Shown here: positions 12,080 through 24,495 of the stretch, piece after piece | How the letters are laid out: each line of letters opens with the position of its first letter | Position numbering within the stretch: the first letter of the stretch is position 1 | Source: Lutjanus erythropterus | Lineage: Eukaryota; Chordata; Actinopteri; Lutjaniformes; Lutjanidae | NCBI GenBank assembly: GCA_020091685.1 | Contig: CM034601.1 | Coordinates: 11,642,472 to 11,706,471, forward strand | DNA: 64,000 nucleotides | Direction: 5' to 3' | Translations under genes and position numbers: made by a program | Notes under the pieces: model-generated | Seen by the model: only the letters and a program-made list of their open reading frames with translations | Told to the model about the DNA's origin: nothing | Databases searched by the model: none

Positions 12080-12215
12080 TATTTGGTTTGACCGTCACAG
12101 GCTACTGTAGAAACATGGTGTTGCAAGAGGAATCGGACCCTCTGCAGATATAAACAGCTCATACTAAGATAACAAAAGCACGATACAACCCACAAAACAG
12201 AGCAGCACTGTAACA
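12080..12215 (+). repeat. Probable fragment of a dispersed fish repeat
   Basis: The string CTACTGTAGAAACATGGTG followed by GCAGATATAAACAGCTCAT resembles a repeat I recall from other fish sequences. Only one copy lies in this window, so the call rests on recognition. Confidence 0.35.
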
Positions 12216-13400
12216 TTGGTTGCAATGGTTACAAGGTACAAACAGAGATATCAGAAACCCTGGTAGAAACCTCAATATAAACAATATCCGGTTTGTAAAA
12301 TGCTGTGGCCTAGTTCTTGTTACATAAAAATAACATTTAGTCCCTTAAAACCCTCTAGTTTAAATATGACATATTGTCCCATTTTTGGTTGTGTCCTCTG
12401 ATTTTCATGGCTTCTCTGAAAGCTTTGGCTCTGACTGCGGAGACAAGACCAGCGCCCTCTTCCTGCTTCTTGCCATAAAGCAGATTTGCCACAAGGCTTT
12501 TCGATGCCAAGCGTGTCAGTGACTGTGTTATTAGTTTAAGGTAGCTACAGTAGTCACGTTAAAATGACCATGTGCCATCAAAGGACGGCACAGAAGGAGG
12601 AAAATGAATCCCAGGTGAATGTGTTGCAGCTTGCTGCCAGAGGTGTGTGTGTATGTGTGTGTGCGCTCTGATTTCTCCAGTCTGTGTAAACTCTCATGTT
12701 TTGGCACTGCTTCCATGTGTTAATGTCATTTTTAAGCCAGAAAAGGACGACGGAGGAATTCCCTCTTCAACAGGTTTCCTCAAAAGGAGCTCGGCTCTGC
12801 GTCAAATTGATTTCCTACTTTTGTTTGGCCCTGTTTTGTATAATAGGGAAAGACACCCATCCCCACATTTTGTGGTCATGGGAACCTTTTCTGTTGGTCC
12901 ACTGAGAGCCAACAGTCCGGCTTTCAAGAGATGCACAAACACGGACGGACACGCGATGAGGCTGTGTTTTTCCCAATCGTTCTTCATTTATATAATGGAG
13001 AGAGAAGACAAAAACACAGAGAAAATGTTAATCATGCATCACATAATTGTGTAAGGATTTTAAGAGTTAATGGAAACGAGAGGCGAGGAAGAAGAGGTGG
13101 CCTTGATGCAACAAGAAGGGGTGATGTTCTCTCGAAAAAGAGGAAGGGAGGGGTTGAGAAAAGGGAGTAAAATGCTAAACAGAGACACGAAAAATAAAAA
13201 CAAGGAGCTTTAATGGTAGAAAGTTGTAGTCACTGACATCTACAGCTTGATATATTTAGTTTCGGAGCTCAGAAAGCATGTTTTATCAGTGTTTTGAGTG
13301 TGTGTGTAGGTGTGTGAGAAGTTATTGTGGTAAATCGGCTTGTGTGAGCAGTTTTCAGGGCCAAACAAAAACTAGAGCAACTGTGATGTGCACTGCACTG
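12216..13400. other. Unremarkable intronic sequence
   Basis: Overlapping open frames (the longest 135 codons at 12647-13054) lack recognisable domains, splice context or biased composition. Treated as chance. Confidence 0.4.
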
Positions 13401-13402
13401 TG

Positions 13403-13448
13403 GTCTGTGTGTGTGTCTGTGTGCGTGTCTGTGTGTGTGTCTGTGTGT
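13403..13448 (+). repeat. Compound (GT)n/(GTCT)n microsatellite
   Basis: GTGTGTCTGTGTGCGTGTCT-type periodicity of about 14 bases within a GT array. Confidence 0.85.
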
Positions 13449-13449
13449 T

Positions 13450-15335
13450 TGACAGTGTGTGGGCGTGCGTGACGGTGTAGGTGTTGCACATAGTACAGGG
13501 CATGTATGTGGGAAACACTGTATGCACACCAAGGACAGATGAAAGGGAAGAGGTGGGTGGGCAGGAAGTCAAGAACAAAAGAAACACATCATCTGATTTA
13601 TCAGACGGGTACAGATTGGGTTGATCAGATGGAGGAAAAAGATGATTGAGGAGAAAAAGGAGAAAGTGGCTGCAGAAGAGTCTGAGAGTGTTTGGCAGAC
13701 TGATAAAATGAAAGAGAGAACAATGAAGGAAGAGAAGATAAACTGCAGAGTAGCGGAAGGGAGTTAGCAGTAAACAATGAGAAGCGGTTACTGCGTTGTG
13801 CACCTGGTAAAACAAAACCACAGCCCCAGTTGAAACAGACTCTGACACCTTAAGAACACCTTTAACCGTTTCACCACCGCACTCAAGGAATAGGAACACA
13901 AATCCAGGGCTAATTCACATCATGTTGAAAGTCAGTTTTCACTTTCAACGAGAGGAAGTGGAGTTGTTAGAAACCAAAGTGGGCAGCAGAGTTGCCACAG
14001 CCAAAATGATCGAGCCTTAATCATTTTCACCAAGTTTGTCTTCGATAGTTTTCATTTTTTCCGGCCTGCACAAACAGGATACCTCCTATTTGTAGCTTTT
14101 GTTATTTATTGCACAAATAATAGGCTTTTATTAAATAGTATATAAACAGCTTCTACCATTTTCCCCGTACTGCTGCTGCACAAGAATCAGCTTTTCATCT
14201 TCTTCCCTTATTTTAACCGTTTGACTATGTGAGATAGTTGCTTGCATAATCCTGTATAAATGAATCTAAAATAAAATTTAATTATTAAAATAAATAAAAT
14301 TTGTTTTGCAGTGGGAAGCTAAGGCTTTTTTTTCTAATTTATGACACAATTTTAATACTTATATCAATTATTATGGTTTATTGACTTACATAAGCTTTTA
14401 TCTTAAGGATATGAAGCATTCCAAGATCCACAAGTTTTTTTTTTTCTGTCATGTTTCTCACAAATTCATTATTGATAGTATTAAGAACAGGGCATCATTT
14501 GAAATGCCTAAAATGCTTTGGTACAGATACCTAAATCCTCCCTTGGACTTGCACACTGCCTTTACAAAAGTACAAAGTTTCAAGCCAAAATTAGATTCCT
14601 CTCTACCCAACGAAGAGTCGATTTTTTTGGTCCTGTGATGTCAAAAGAAATTTTAAGGGGAGTGTTTATAAAGAGTCCTTGGGAGGCAGAAATCACAATC
14701 ACAGTGTTTTAGATTCCTGGACAAAAAGACGTGCATGTGTTTTGCACACTGAAACCACAGTGTTTAGGTTCTTTGTGTCTGTGTTTTTGAAGTGCAGCTA
14801 TCACAGTTTTGAGGCTGTTGTTACTTAAGCAGAGCCCCTAATTCACTCAGAGGAAAAAAAAAATTAGTCATCCTATAGATGCTGACTAATTTCAATTATA
14901 AATAAACATCAGTAACAGTAATGTTGATTGAATCCCAGATTTTTTACAGCTTCTCACTGTCACTATAAATATGGGGAAAGTACAGTATGAAAAACAGCTC
15001 GTTGGGGAATTTAACAGCTGAAATGACCATGTTCTCTAACTGTGTACTAAACATCATTTGAAACAATCAAAACCATAAAAAAAATCAATCAGAAAATGAA
15101 TACGTCAGCTAAAGGAAAGCACAAAATCTAACTTGTTTTCATGCTACCATATGAGCTTTCGTTAACATTGCAATATAAATGAACCCTGATTGTCGAAGCG
15201 TCTAAGGAAGTCGGAAAAAAGTTATTGATAAAGGAACAAACGATAAATCTGATGCACAAATAATTTGTTTTGATATAACTATCCATCATCATTAAGCTGC
15301 AGATGTCACACTGTAATTGTCGTGGAATAGGCGCC
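13450..15335. other. Intronic sequence, purine-rich at left
   Basis: 13530-13750 is rich in A and G on the + strand. The complementary open frame at 13372-13899 is a by-product of that bias and of the GT repeat. Beyond it nothing was recognised. Confidence 0.4.
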
Positions 15336-15339
15336 ATTG

Positions 15340-15830
15340 ATTAGGCTTTTTTGGGGGGGAAACAGACAGACATGAAGTCAGTCAGTCAGACAGACTCCAT
15401 CAATGACGTTTTTATGGTCCCCTTGCCGGATCCCCCTCCAGACAGAAGCAGATTTACAGCAGGCACTGGCACAGTCAGTCCATTGTCAGGACCCCAGAGG
15501 ACTCGTTGGCTCCCCCGCTGCGCTGCAGAGCGAGGCGACCGTCACTCCTCCCCGACTCTCCTTCTGTCTCACATTCATTCTTTCGCCCCTCCGTCTCCCT
15601 CTTCTTCCCCTCATTTCGTTTCTGTTTGTCTTTAAAAATGCGCCCAGGGTCTTAATGCTGCCAATTAAAGACAGCCATAACTCTGACACTGTCACAAACA
15701 AGCGGCGCAGCGTGAGTGCCATCCCGGCTCCAGTCGATCCCCCCGCAGAGTCACATTAATCCCAGGCCAGTTGAGGGAATACTGGTTTCAATTAAGCATC
15801 CATTAGCTAAACATCAAGTCAGTGGTATGC
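15340..15830. promoter_or_regulatory. Candidate regulatory block
   Basis: Unique block with balanced base composition between AT-rich flanks. The right half carries several homeodomain-type words (CCAATTAAAG, TTCAATTAAG, CCATTAGC). An open frame of 118 codons crosses it but has no Kozak or splice support. Conservation could not be assessed. Confidence 0.3.
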
Positions 15831-17240
15831 TGTTTTGATTAGAGGAAGCAAGGATGAAGACTGTTGATTTTATTTTTCTCCTCCTCTTTTTTTTTCCTTT
15901 TGTAAACTTCACCACAGGGAGAGAAAGTCCCCAAATGTCCCTGAAGACTCCCCGCTGCCACTTGGTTTATTTAGCAGAGTTTGATTCCAAGCTGAGGCGT
16001 CCTCATGTGAAGGAACCTACATTAATCAGTCATCATTAGCATTAGAAATATATAGACGGATACATTTTATTTGCATGTAAAGATGGATTAGAGGTGTGTA
16101 TCATTTAAAATTTTCAATATATTTTCAGCCCGATACCTCAACCAAGTCTCTGTCGTTACCGTTCCCTCTCTTAAGCAATCAAGCTCTTAGTAATATATTT
16201 CTATGGATGCATCTAAAAACATCTAAAAACAGCATGCTCAAACTGTGAAATGTTCTGCTCCCATGAAGGAAGACGTGCGTCGCCCTCAACGTGACTCAGA
16301 TATGAAATACTGCTGCTTTATTTTATTTCTGCATTTTAACCCAGAGAACTTTGAATGATCCTGACCAATCAGAAATGCTGCTCAAACATTCAAAATGAAA
16401 TTTAAATATATATAAATATATATTAAATATATTATATTTTCCTTAAGCTGACATGATGACAACACTGCTGACAGGTTTCACTCACACTGTCACATCTCTC
16501 TTTATCATCCCTCAATAAATTAAACTAAATGATGTAAATATTAATAAAGAAGAGACACAGGCATGTGTTTACACACATATCCCAAAAACCCATAACTCCT
16601 CCTCCTCCTTTTCACCGTATCTACAAATGCCTCCACTCCCCTATTTGCTCAAGGTTACCCAGACACACTGTTAAAAAGAAATTATTTCAGAGTAAACATA
16701 TTGATTCATGGTACTTGTTAAATGTTGCTTTGTCAGCAGACTTCTTGCAGTTACTCAGAACAATAAATGATAATGTGCAAAACTTTATTTAATTTTTATT
16801 TAACCTCAAATTGTGGTTGTCTTGTTTCCCCAGAGTGAAGTGTAGCCGTTATCGGTGGCCGAGATCGACTGTTGCATAAAATGTAATCTGGTTATTAGTC
16901 TTCACTCTTGTTTTTCTTTATGGTGAGAGAGACATTATAACCAACTTCAGTAGAGCTTTATGAGTATATTTAAGTGTTATCTGAAGCTCAGTGACAAGAG
17001 CGAGGCTTCCATTTTATATTTGCAACACAAAGAAATGTACTGAGGGCAAAATCTTTTCTCCGCTCTGACAATAAGGGTCTTCTCTGAAGTGCAGCACTCT
17101 TTCCCTCTCTGTTTGAGTGTGTGTATGTGTAAGTACATCAAGTCTGTATGTGTGTCTATGTTCGTTGTGTACAGTTAGGCGAGGTTAAGCCTGTTGTGGT
17201 TTACCATGGAAAATAAAGGCCTCGAGTCTCATTGTCACCT
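15831..17240. other. AT-rich intronic sequence
   Basis: Includes a short (TATA)-rich stretch at 16402-16438. No gene feature recognised. Confidence 0.4.
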
Positions 17241-17246
17241 GAACAG

Positions 17247-17281
17247 CACACACACACACACACACATACACACACACACAC
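17247..17281 (+). repeat. (CA)n microsatellite
   Basis: CA array with one CATA interruption. Confidence 0.95.
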
Positions 17282-19425
17282 TGCTCCTCCCTAACCGTGT
17301 GCTGCTAACTCTTGTGCTGGTGGAAAATTTTTTTAAAGCTTCACTTGCTCAACTGCATCTCCTTTTTTTTCCTTTTTTACCACTTTAAATGGAGAAGTTA
17401 CTGTCTGCAAAAGCGTCTGAGCCTGAAATGGAAAATAATTTGTTGCAGAAAAGCATGAACAGAGGCAAAACAGCTGTAAACAATTATATGTTTTAGATTT
17501 TTGATAAGAGAAATAATTATTCTGGCTTGAAAGAACAGTTAAAAAGGGCCTTTTTTTAAGGGGGAGCATCAAATAAAAGATTCATTCTTTGCATCAGGGC
17601 AGTAGTTACTCATATGTAAGTCTGTCACCGATGCAGTAAGAGGAGGAAGGAGCAGATAATTAATGGGAGAAAAGATTTATTTCAAACCTGCAGCTATGTT
17701 TGTCATAAGTGATTGCAGTTTTAGCTTTATGATAACTTTGTTCTTGTTGTGGAAGCATCGGTTCCTCTGCAGACTCACCAAACAGGCAGGGAAGGTGGAG
17801 GTAACGCACGTTTATCACCTGCCATAATGGAAGGTGTTGAGGTGTTGCTTTAAAGATCAGATCCACAGCAAAGCAAAACAGAAGCCTTGGAAATTCACAA
17901 ACCTCATTCGCTGCACGACATGAAATTATCTTGTAACGTGTTGGCCGTGGATGAGGTGCTTTGTCATGAACCAGTCGTGGAAAAAACTTTGGCATTTGAT
18001 CGGTGCAGTAATGGGTTGAAAAGCCCGTTCGTGCTTCGCAGCCGTGTCACATGCAGGCAGTAGCTGGAGGGAGGAAAGCAGGGAAAGAGTTCCAGGATGG
18101 GAGCAGTGATCTCTGGTTTGGCCTCTGTCGAGCTGCTTGGTTTTTTGGTTTCCAACCATGTTTCTTTTGGACGGAGATTAAACAAGTGCGGGAGCGAGGG
18201 AAGTAGAGATAGGAAGGAACTTTTAGACTGAGAAACAGATAAATACAGATAGAGGGAAAGACATGAGGCTGAAGAAGAGGTGGAGAAGTTTGAGGATTCA
18301 AGGAAAGAGAGAACTTTACTTGATTTTGTACGTAACAGGATTAAAAATGTCCTAAAATTGTACTGTAGGCTGGCTTACTGAGTCTTTTTTATTGCTGATC
18401 GATTCTAACATGTAAGTTCTTGCACTTTAATGAAAACATGAGTTGAATAATTTATCAAATAACATATTTTAACTGATGCATACTGAGCATTTTAAGTAAT
18501 CCCCTCAAGAAGCACTTCATTGTAGAGTTTTACAAGACAATCTGATGTCAAGGTCCATTTTTAGTAGTGATGGTGGAGTTTTTGATCACACATGATTGTC
18601 TCCTATCAAATTTTAAACCAACATGGATGTGAACTTCTAAAAGCAGCCAGAAAAAAGTCCCAAATGGACACTGAGGAGAGATTTTTTTTTGACCACTGCT
18701 CTTTGCAAGGTCAAGAATGAAAACAAATTGAAACTCAGAGTGTCTGTAAAAGCTTTACAGGAGAAATTGGCTGCACCACAGAGAAATTGGTGTGAGAAAG
18801 TACTGTGATATTGTTTGAAAATGGGAATACTTTGATAAAATTGCTCTTTTTTCCCCCCAAAGCTGGCCTCACAAGTGACGAAACAAAGACTTGAAGAGTT
18901 TATTCAGTATTTAGTGAAGTAACTCATGTTATTATCGATGAAACTTTTGCTTTCCAACAGCAGTTGGTCGATTAACCAAATAGATGATCAACACAAAAAC
19001 ATCAAAATGAATATATTTTTCCAGATTGGTGTCCTTGTCTTGACCATTTTTTTGATCATAGAAAAAGTAATCAGTTTTTGCTTTGGCTTTGTGTTGTCAC
19101 AAAGGCCAGATACCAGACAGCAAGGCCATCAAACAAAACAATGATTTTAAGTCCCTGGAAATAATTAGTTTAGCTCAGGGGTTAAAGATACGATTTTTGA
19201 TACATAATACAACTATCAGTGAAATTAACAAAGTAAAAAAGCTGTTTTAAAAGTTCCTACAAGCTCAGTCTTGGACTGATCAAGATTCCTTGGTCTCTTC
19301 TCTTTTTTTTCTTTCTCTGTAAATTAATGCAAGCCGCACTGTTCACCATCCATGCTCACTCTGTCCCTGCACTGACTGAACATTGTGTTAATGTGTATGT
19401 GCGTGCCACTAAACACCTGTGATGA
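17282..19425. other. Unremarkable intronic sequence
   Basis: Unique sequence. The open frames on the minus strand at 17660-18301 overlap in three frames, with no domain in any. No exon recognised. Confidence 0.4.
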
Positions 19426-19429
19426 CAGA

Positions 19430-19720
19430 CAGAGATAATCCCACCAGGTTAAAAGCAGATGGTGGGACAGTCAGTCAGCCAGACAGTCATTATCTTCGTG
19501 ATTATTTTGCAGATAAACTTAATAACCACCCTAAAAAAAAAAGAATGATGAGCTGTTCTTTTAAACGGCTTGCAGAAAGGAACAGAGCCATAAGATCTGG
19601 CTCCCTTCAGAGAGCCATAATTCCCATCACTGCTGGATGGGGCCACTTTGCAGCTTCGCGGCACTGGCACGAGTTAGGCGGAGTTTGATTAAGTCCCCTG
19701 GTTGACCAGTGCTGGATTAG
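19430..19720. promoter_or_regulatory. Candidate regulatory block
   Basis: Unique, compositionally balanced stretch with GATTAAGT, GGATTAGT, CAGATAAAC and TTATCTTC motifs, free of repeats. The overlapping open frames on both strands are unconvincing. Weak call. Confidence 0.3.
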
Positions 19721-20374
19721 TGTCAAACTATCGTCATAAATAACCAGATTTTCCAGTGGTTCATACCAGGCTCAACTGTTTGCAGCTTTTTACGCAACGT
19801 CACCAAATAAGAATTCAGAATTTGAACAAGAGACACATTGATGTCTAAACACCATATTGACAGGAAAGAAAGAGAAAAGAGCAAAATCAGCTGTGGAAGT
19901 AAGACCACTATAATTAATAACTTTGTGATGGTCATAAGACCGGACTGAGGGGGTATGGTTGCAGCCCTAGAAAGAAACACTGACAGCAGAATTGTTCGTT
20001 GTGAAATGTAATCAAACTGTTGATGGTCACTGCAGCCAGAAAAGCCAGGGACCGTCAATATGGCTGCCAAAGACTGCGTTACGTCACCTGAAAACCCCTC
20101 TGGTCCCCGAGTGATTAAATCATGTAAAAATGGAACATGCATCCTTGTTTTCGAGTGTTGTCCGTGCTGTTTGCTGAATCTTGTGCGGAGACTATCGGCT
20201 CCATCGTAGGGCGGTTGGAGCCCAGAGGCAAAGCAAGCCATAAGGGCTGCTGATGGTTAGCCGCTTGGCTCGGGTGGACCAGCGCTGAGAGAGCAAAGGC
20301 CCGGGAACAATTATGGCTTAGTAGGAGTAACAGAGTCGAGCCAGGCAGCTGCTGGTTGTTCTCTGAATATGCTT

Positions 20375-20378
<4 letters not shown>
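19721..20378. other. Unremarkable intronic sequence
   Basis: A 172-codon minus-strand open frame (19723-20241) has no recognisable domain, and its hydrophobic stretch comes from AT-rich codons. Not called as a gene. Confidence 0.4.

Positions 20379-20462
<84 letters not shown>
20379..20462 (+). repeat. (TG)n microsatellite
   Basis: About 84 bp of TG with one TTTG interruption near the right end. Confidence 0.97.
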
Positions 20463-20587
20463 ACTAAGTGTGTGTTCAGGGGGCGTCCAGAGGGAGCGGT
20501 GCTCTTACACGCAGCCACATATTTACATTACAAATCACGACTAAACAATTCAGCCGACCACAGATGCAAACATCAGACGTTTTTATA

Positions 20588-20672
20588 GATGAGGATGGAT
20601 AAGATGATGGAGGGATGGGTAGAAGAATGCAGGGATGAGGGCACACAAAACATGGATGGATGGATGAGTGAC
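20588..20672 (+). repeat. Degenerate (GGAT)n stretch
   Basis: Repeated GATG/GGAT words, with three clean GGAT units near the right end. Confidence 0.6.
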
Positions 20673-20697
20673 TACAATGGGGAATATAGTTTTATAG

Positions 20698-20715
20698 TTT
20701 TTTTTTTTTTTTTTT
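20698..20715 (+). repeat. Poly(T) run
   Basis: Eighteen consecutive T. Confidence 0.9.
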
Positions 20716-20822
20716 AGGAACTTCTATCATTACAGAAAGCCATTGGCTTCCATCAATTTTTATGCAATATGAATAGGAAATCTATTAGAAACTCACACAG
20801 TGAACCATGTTTGCATTCATTT

Positions 20823-21285
20823 AGAGCTGTATTTAACAGTTTCTTTCATTATAGATTAATCTGCTGTTTATTTTTTGACTAATCAATTCATTGATTGGTC
20901 TATAAACTGTCTGAAATGAATCAAAATGTTCAGGTTTTCCACAGCCCAAGGAAACTCTTGAATTTGCTTGTTATGCCTCATAAGGATACAGCTGACAATT
21001 ATTTTATTTATCGATTAATATCCCAGTCATTTCCTCAATTGATTAGTTACTATATAAAATGAAGAAAAAAAGGGTTTTGGACCGTTGAATTCCATTTTTC
21101 AAAAAGGCTTTTCATTTAGTGTCATAAATGACAAAGAAAAGTAGAAAATCCTTACATTTAAGTAGCTGGACCCAGAAAACATTTGATATTTTTTAATAAA
21201 AGAAGCAAATAGTGACATTTAGAAAGCTGGAATCATTGAAATTTTGGTATTTTGGCTTCAAAAATTAGATGTCAAAATTGTTGCT
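20823..21285 (+). mobile_element. AT-rich MITE, GGGCTGCAACTAA family, copy 3 (outer)
   Basis: The left end GAGCTGTATTTAACAGTTTC and the CACAGCCCAAGGAAACTC word are family sequence. The order is then broken by a second, diverged copy from about 20981. Family sequence resumes near 21206 with AAGCAAATAGTGACATTTAG and GAAAGCTGGAATC. This looks like one copy interrupted by another. Confidence 0.6.
20981..21205 (+). mobile_element. AT-rich MITE, GGGCTGCAACTAA family, copy 4 (inner)
   Basis: Starts ACAGCTGACAATTATTTT and carries TCGATTAAT, CATAAATGACAAAGAAAAG and AAGTAGCTGGACCC. Its right terminus is missing. Confidence 0.6.
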
Positions 21286-22010
21286 GATGAATTTTCGTTA
21301 AAGTCATTTGTTTTTGTTAAACTTACATTATTATTGCATGATAAAGATGCAGATTGGTTTGAAGTCTGCACTTCATTGATATTGACTGAAGATGTGGCAG
21401 AGCTGATGGATTACATGAAAAAGTTTGCTAACTGTCTTTCATAGCTTGTAATGAATGGAAACCAGTGGCTGCATGGAAGACTGCATTGATGCAGGATGTA
21501 TGTAAAATGTGTTAAAACATGCAGAAACACTGGCATGGTCCTTCACCTGCAGCTAAAGACATAATGGGATTGGATAACAGATGATGAGACAGTAGAAATA
21601 CAACGTGATACACAACGTAAAACCCTTTCCATACATGAAACATGCAACATTGTTGGCTTAAATGATCCAGTCATGGAAGTGTTTGACAGTCACAGGTCAA
21701 AAATCTTTTCCCACATGCATCAGCAAGTCGTAAGTAACAGCAATGCAACGTTTTGTGCGTTGCCCTGTGACTGCTGCTGCTTTTGTTCCCACCACAGCTG
21801 TGGTGAAAGCTTTACAGAAATCTTACGACGGTCCTGAGACGGAAAAATTGCAGGAGCGTCTGACACAGAAAATCATCTACGGTTCCACCATGACGCCCAC
21901 AGGGAAAAATCGTCTGAGGATTTACACTTTAAGGTACATAGAGTGAACTCATGTATGAGGAGAAGAAGCAGAAAAAGAGTGAGCAGATGACAAAAGCTGA
22001 TTTAAAGGCA
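21286..22010. other. Unrecognised sequence
   Basis: AT-rich at left. Two short frames (part of 21244-21444 and 21743-21946) show no domain or splice boundaries that I can support. Confidence 0.35.
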
Positions 22011-22180
22011 GAAGTTCCTGAGTAGAGCCAGCCACTTTATTTTGGGGTGATAATTACACGCTGTGGGCAAGTCACCATGTTATTAGTACACATGATCGAT
22101 AGCAGAATATCAAACCCCTCTGTTAGCCAACCGGGCAGCTTGGCAGGCGCTCCATAAACCACAGGCCTGCCCTGCTCTCT
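22010..22180. promoter_or_regulatory. Candidate regulatory block
   Basis: Unique block with GGTGATAATTACA, ATAAACCACAGGC (RUNX-type AACCACA) and GC-rich flanks. Weak call. Confidence 0.25.
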
Positions 22181-22902
22181 AGGGGACCCTCATACACACA
22201 AACACACACACATTCAAACACATAAAAAGACACGCTTACTGAATTTTCTTATAAAATCATGGATGCACACATTCCCAAATAGCCTAAAAGAAATAAATGG
22301 ATGCACATATAAACACATGAACATGCACATGCAGTTCAAACACATAAATACATGCACACACACACAGCACGGCACTGAGCCCCAGAGATGGCGAGTGGTG
22401 ACAGGCGGTCTCTCTGATGCTGCTGCACAGCAAGGCCCCCTGGGCCTGAGCATGCAGCTCTGTGGTGGAGCGGACCAGCACTGGCTCTCCAAGGGTTTTG
22501 GACAAACTCCACATGTGGTCAGCTGGATGGTAGCGCCCTCGCTTCACTCTCCCAACGTACACAGATGACTCCAGTGGTGTGCCATGTCGAAATCCCCAAC
22601 ACAGTTTATTGCCCCAAACTGAGAAGAAAGCATTTTCTCTTTCTTCTCCTCATCTTTTTACCGTTTAAAGCATTTGATTCAAACAGAAAATGGGGTTTTT
22701 GATGCACTTTGAGGTGTCATTTCTTTATTCCTGCACCTTTAAAGATATATTCTCACCTATAAGGCTCAGTACCTTCATTAGCATGATTCTATAAATAGTT
22801 CTGTTAAAGCTTTGCAGCTGCATCACAAATTTAGCAGTAAGGCCTGCCATCACCATAGAAACCTACTGATAAATTAATATGAAAAAACAACAGTTGAATA
22901 GT
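22181..22902. other. Intronic sequence with CA-rich patches
   Basis: Short CA/CATG-rich patches at 22194-22360, then GC-richer unique sequence to about 22570. Open frames on both strands here are unsupported. Confidence 0.35.
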
Positions 22903-23240
22903 TAGTCTGCAACTAATGATTATTTTTATTATCAATTAATCTGCTATTTGTTTAATATGATAAATCAGTGAGCTGTTGAGTCTATAAAATAAAAAAAACA
23001 TAAATAAATAAATAAAAAATGTTCATAGCATTTTTCCAGAGCCCAAAGTTATGGCTTCAGATTACTTTTTTTGTCCAACCAACAGTCCAGAGTCCAAAGA
23101 CTTTTGATTTACTCTCATAAATGACAAAGAAAAGCAACAATCATTTTAGAAGCTGGAGCCAGCAAATGTTTGAAAAATGACTGAAACAGTTGTCCAATAA
23201 TTAATAGTCCATCAATAGTCCAATAATGGACTTGCAGCTC
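22903..23240 (+). mobile_element. AT-rich MITE, GGGCTGCAACTAA family, copy 5
   Basis: Near full length: left end TCTGCAACTAATGATTATTT, GAGCCCAAAGTTATGGCTTC, TGTCCAACCAACAGTCC, CATAAATGACAAAGAAAAGC, GAAGCTGGAGCC, right end CTTGCAGCTCT. Confidence 0.8.
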
Positions 23241-23380
23241 TATTAAATGACATCATTAATAATGTTATTAACCGCCCCGGAGCAGATTTGTGTTGTTTGA
23301 GAGGGACTAATAATAAAAACCTAATTAATAATGAATGAATAACTAATAATTCCCCCAGTGCTATTTGTACTTGTTTACAG

Positions 23381-23635
23381 AGTGATTAATTGATTATTAA
23401 TTATTGTTAAACTAATTGACAACTATTTTAATAGTCTGTTAATCATTTTGAGTCATTTTTCAAAAGTCCAAATTCTCTATTCTATTCTAAACTGGAAATC
23501 TTTGTAAACAAAACAAGACATTTTAAGGCGTCACCTCTGGCTTTGAACATTTTATGGATCAAACAACTAGTTGGTTAATCGAGAAAACAATTGGCAAATT
23601 AATCAATAATGAAAATAACTGTTAGTTGTGGGCCT
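23381..23635 (-). mobile_element. AT-rich MITE, GGGCTGCAACTAA family, copy 6
   Basis: On the minus strand it begins GGCCCACAACTAACAG and continues with TTATTTTCATTATTGATTAA and a GAGGTGACGCC word. It is internally shortened. Confidence 0.7.
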
Positions 23636-23689
23636 ACTTGTTTAATTTAAAAAATAGTATAAATATAAAAAAAACAAACAAATGAATCA

Positions 23690-23990
23690 TTGACCCGTCC
23701 AGAGGGCCCTGACCACCCCAAAATAAAACCCACTGTCCAGTTGGACCCGCCAGAGTCTGCACAGTTAAAGCTGGTGGGGAGTGCATCTCTGTTCTCCAAC
23801 ACCTCTTTGAGTTCCTGGAGATAAAAGCAGCTGGCGCAACATCAAATCAATAGGCCCATCAATGGGAACATCTCCTGAAGATTAAAGAGAAACTCGCTCG
23901 GAGACACAGAGGGAAGGCAGGGTGCTAATATAGTACCAGACCTGGCCAATGGAAAGAGATTTAATTGATGTGTAGAAGGGAGATGGATGA
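23690..23990. promoter_or_regulatory. Candidate regulatory block
   Basis: Balanced unique sequence between MITE copies with GACCACCCC, GGAGATAAAAG and ATTTAATTGATG words. Weak call. Confidence 0.22.
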
Positions 23991-24495
23991 AAAGGTGAGA
24001 GCTGACGATGTTGTAACGGGGTGATGTGTTTGTGTGCGCGTGTGTGAAGGATCCATTTTTTTTTCCTTTTGTATTCATCCATTAGTAATAGTCCATTTGT
24101 CTAAATATTTATCATCTCAATTATTTATCTGCCTTTTTAAACATGCATCCTGTACCGTATTTACCCATGCATCCCTGCATCAGTGCTTGTTTCCTCCCTT
24201 CTGTCTTCATAAACCTCTTCAACTCTCCTTTGTAGTTTTTGCCTTTTACTCCTTCCACATGCAGTTCTTCTTACCCAGCAGCCTCCCTGCTTTCATTATC
24301 CTGTTTATTATCTGCTTTTCAAATGTCCTGGTTTTGATCCATTAAAAGACATCAAGCACAGCAACAATATCACCCCCCCAATGATAAGTAAGTTGCTCAC
24401 CACAGACTTTGTATAGGCTGTATACTGTGGACAGGATTCAGATTCATTTGTTTATTGTCCTTTATCACAGCAGAGGTTATAACTTGTCTTAAATA
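23991..24495. other. Intronic sequence
   Basis: T-rich. 24440-24475 resembles the minus-strand end of a fish LINE (TTCAGATTCATTTGTTTATT), but too little is present to be sure. Confidence 0.3.

Noticed and set aside
13372-13899. 175-codon minus-strand open frame (longest in the window)
   Set aside because: Low-complexity Leu/Phe/Ser and Thr-His sequence from a purine-rich strand and a GT repeat; no recognisable fold or start context.
15403-15759. 118-codon open frame possibly an exon
   Set aside because: No acceptor/donor pair bounding a coding-like segment, and no family similarity recognised.
19723-20241. 172-codon minus-strand open frame
   Set aside because: No domain recognised, no splice or promoter support; hydrophobic stretch follows from AT-rich codons.
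21743-21946. Remnant of a transposon-encoded protein
   Set aside because: The 67-residue frame has no recognisable transposase, integrase or reverse transcriptase motif.
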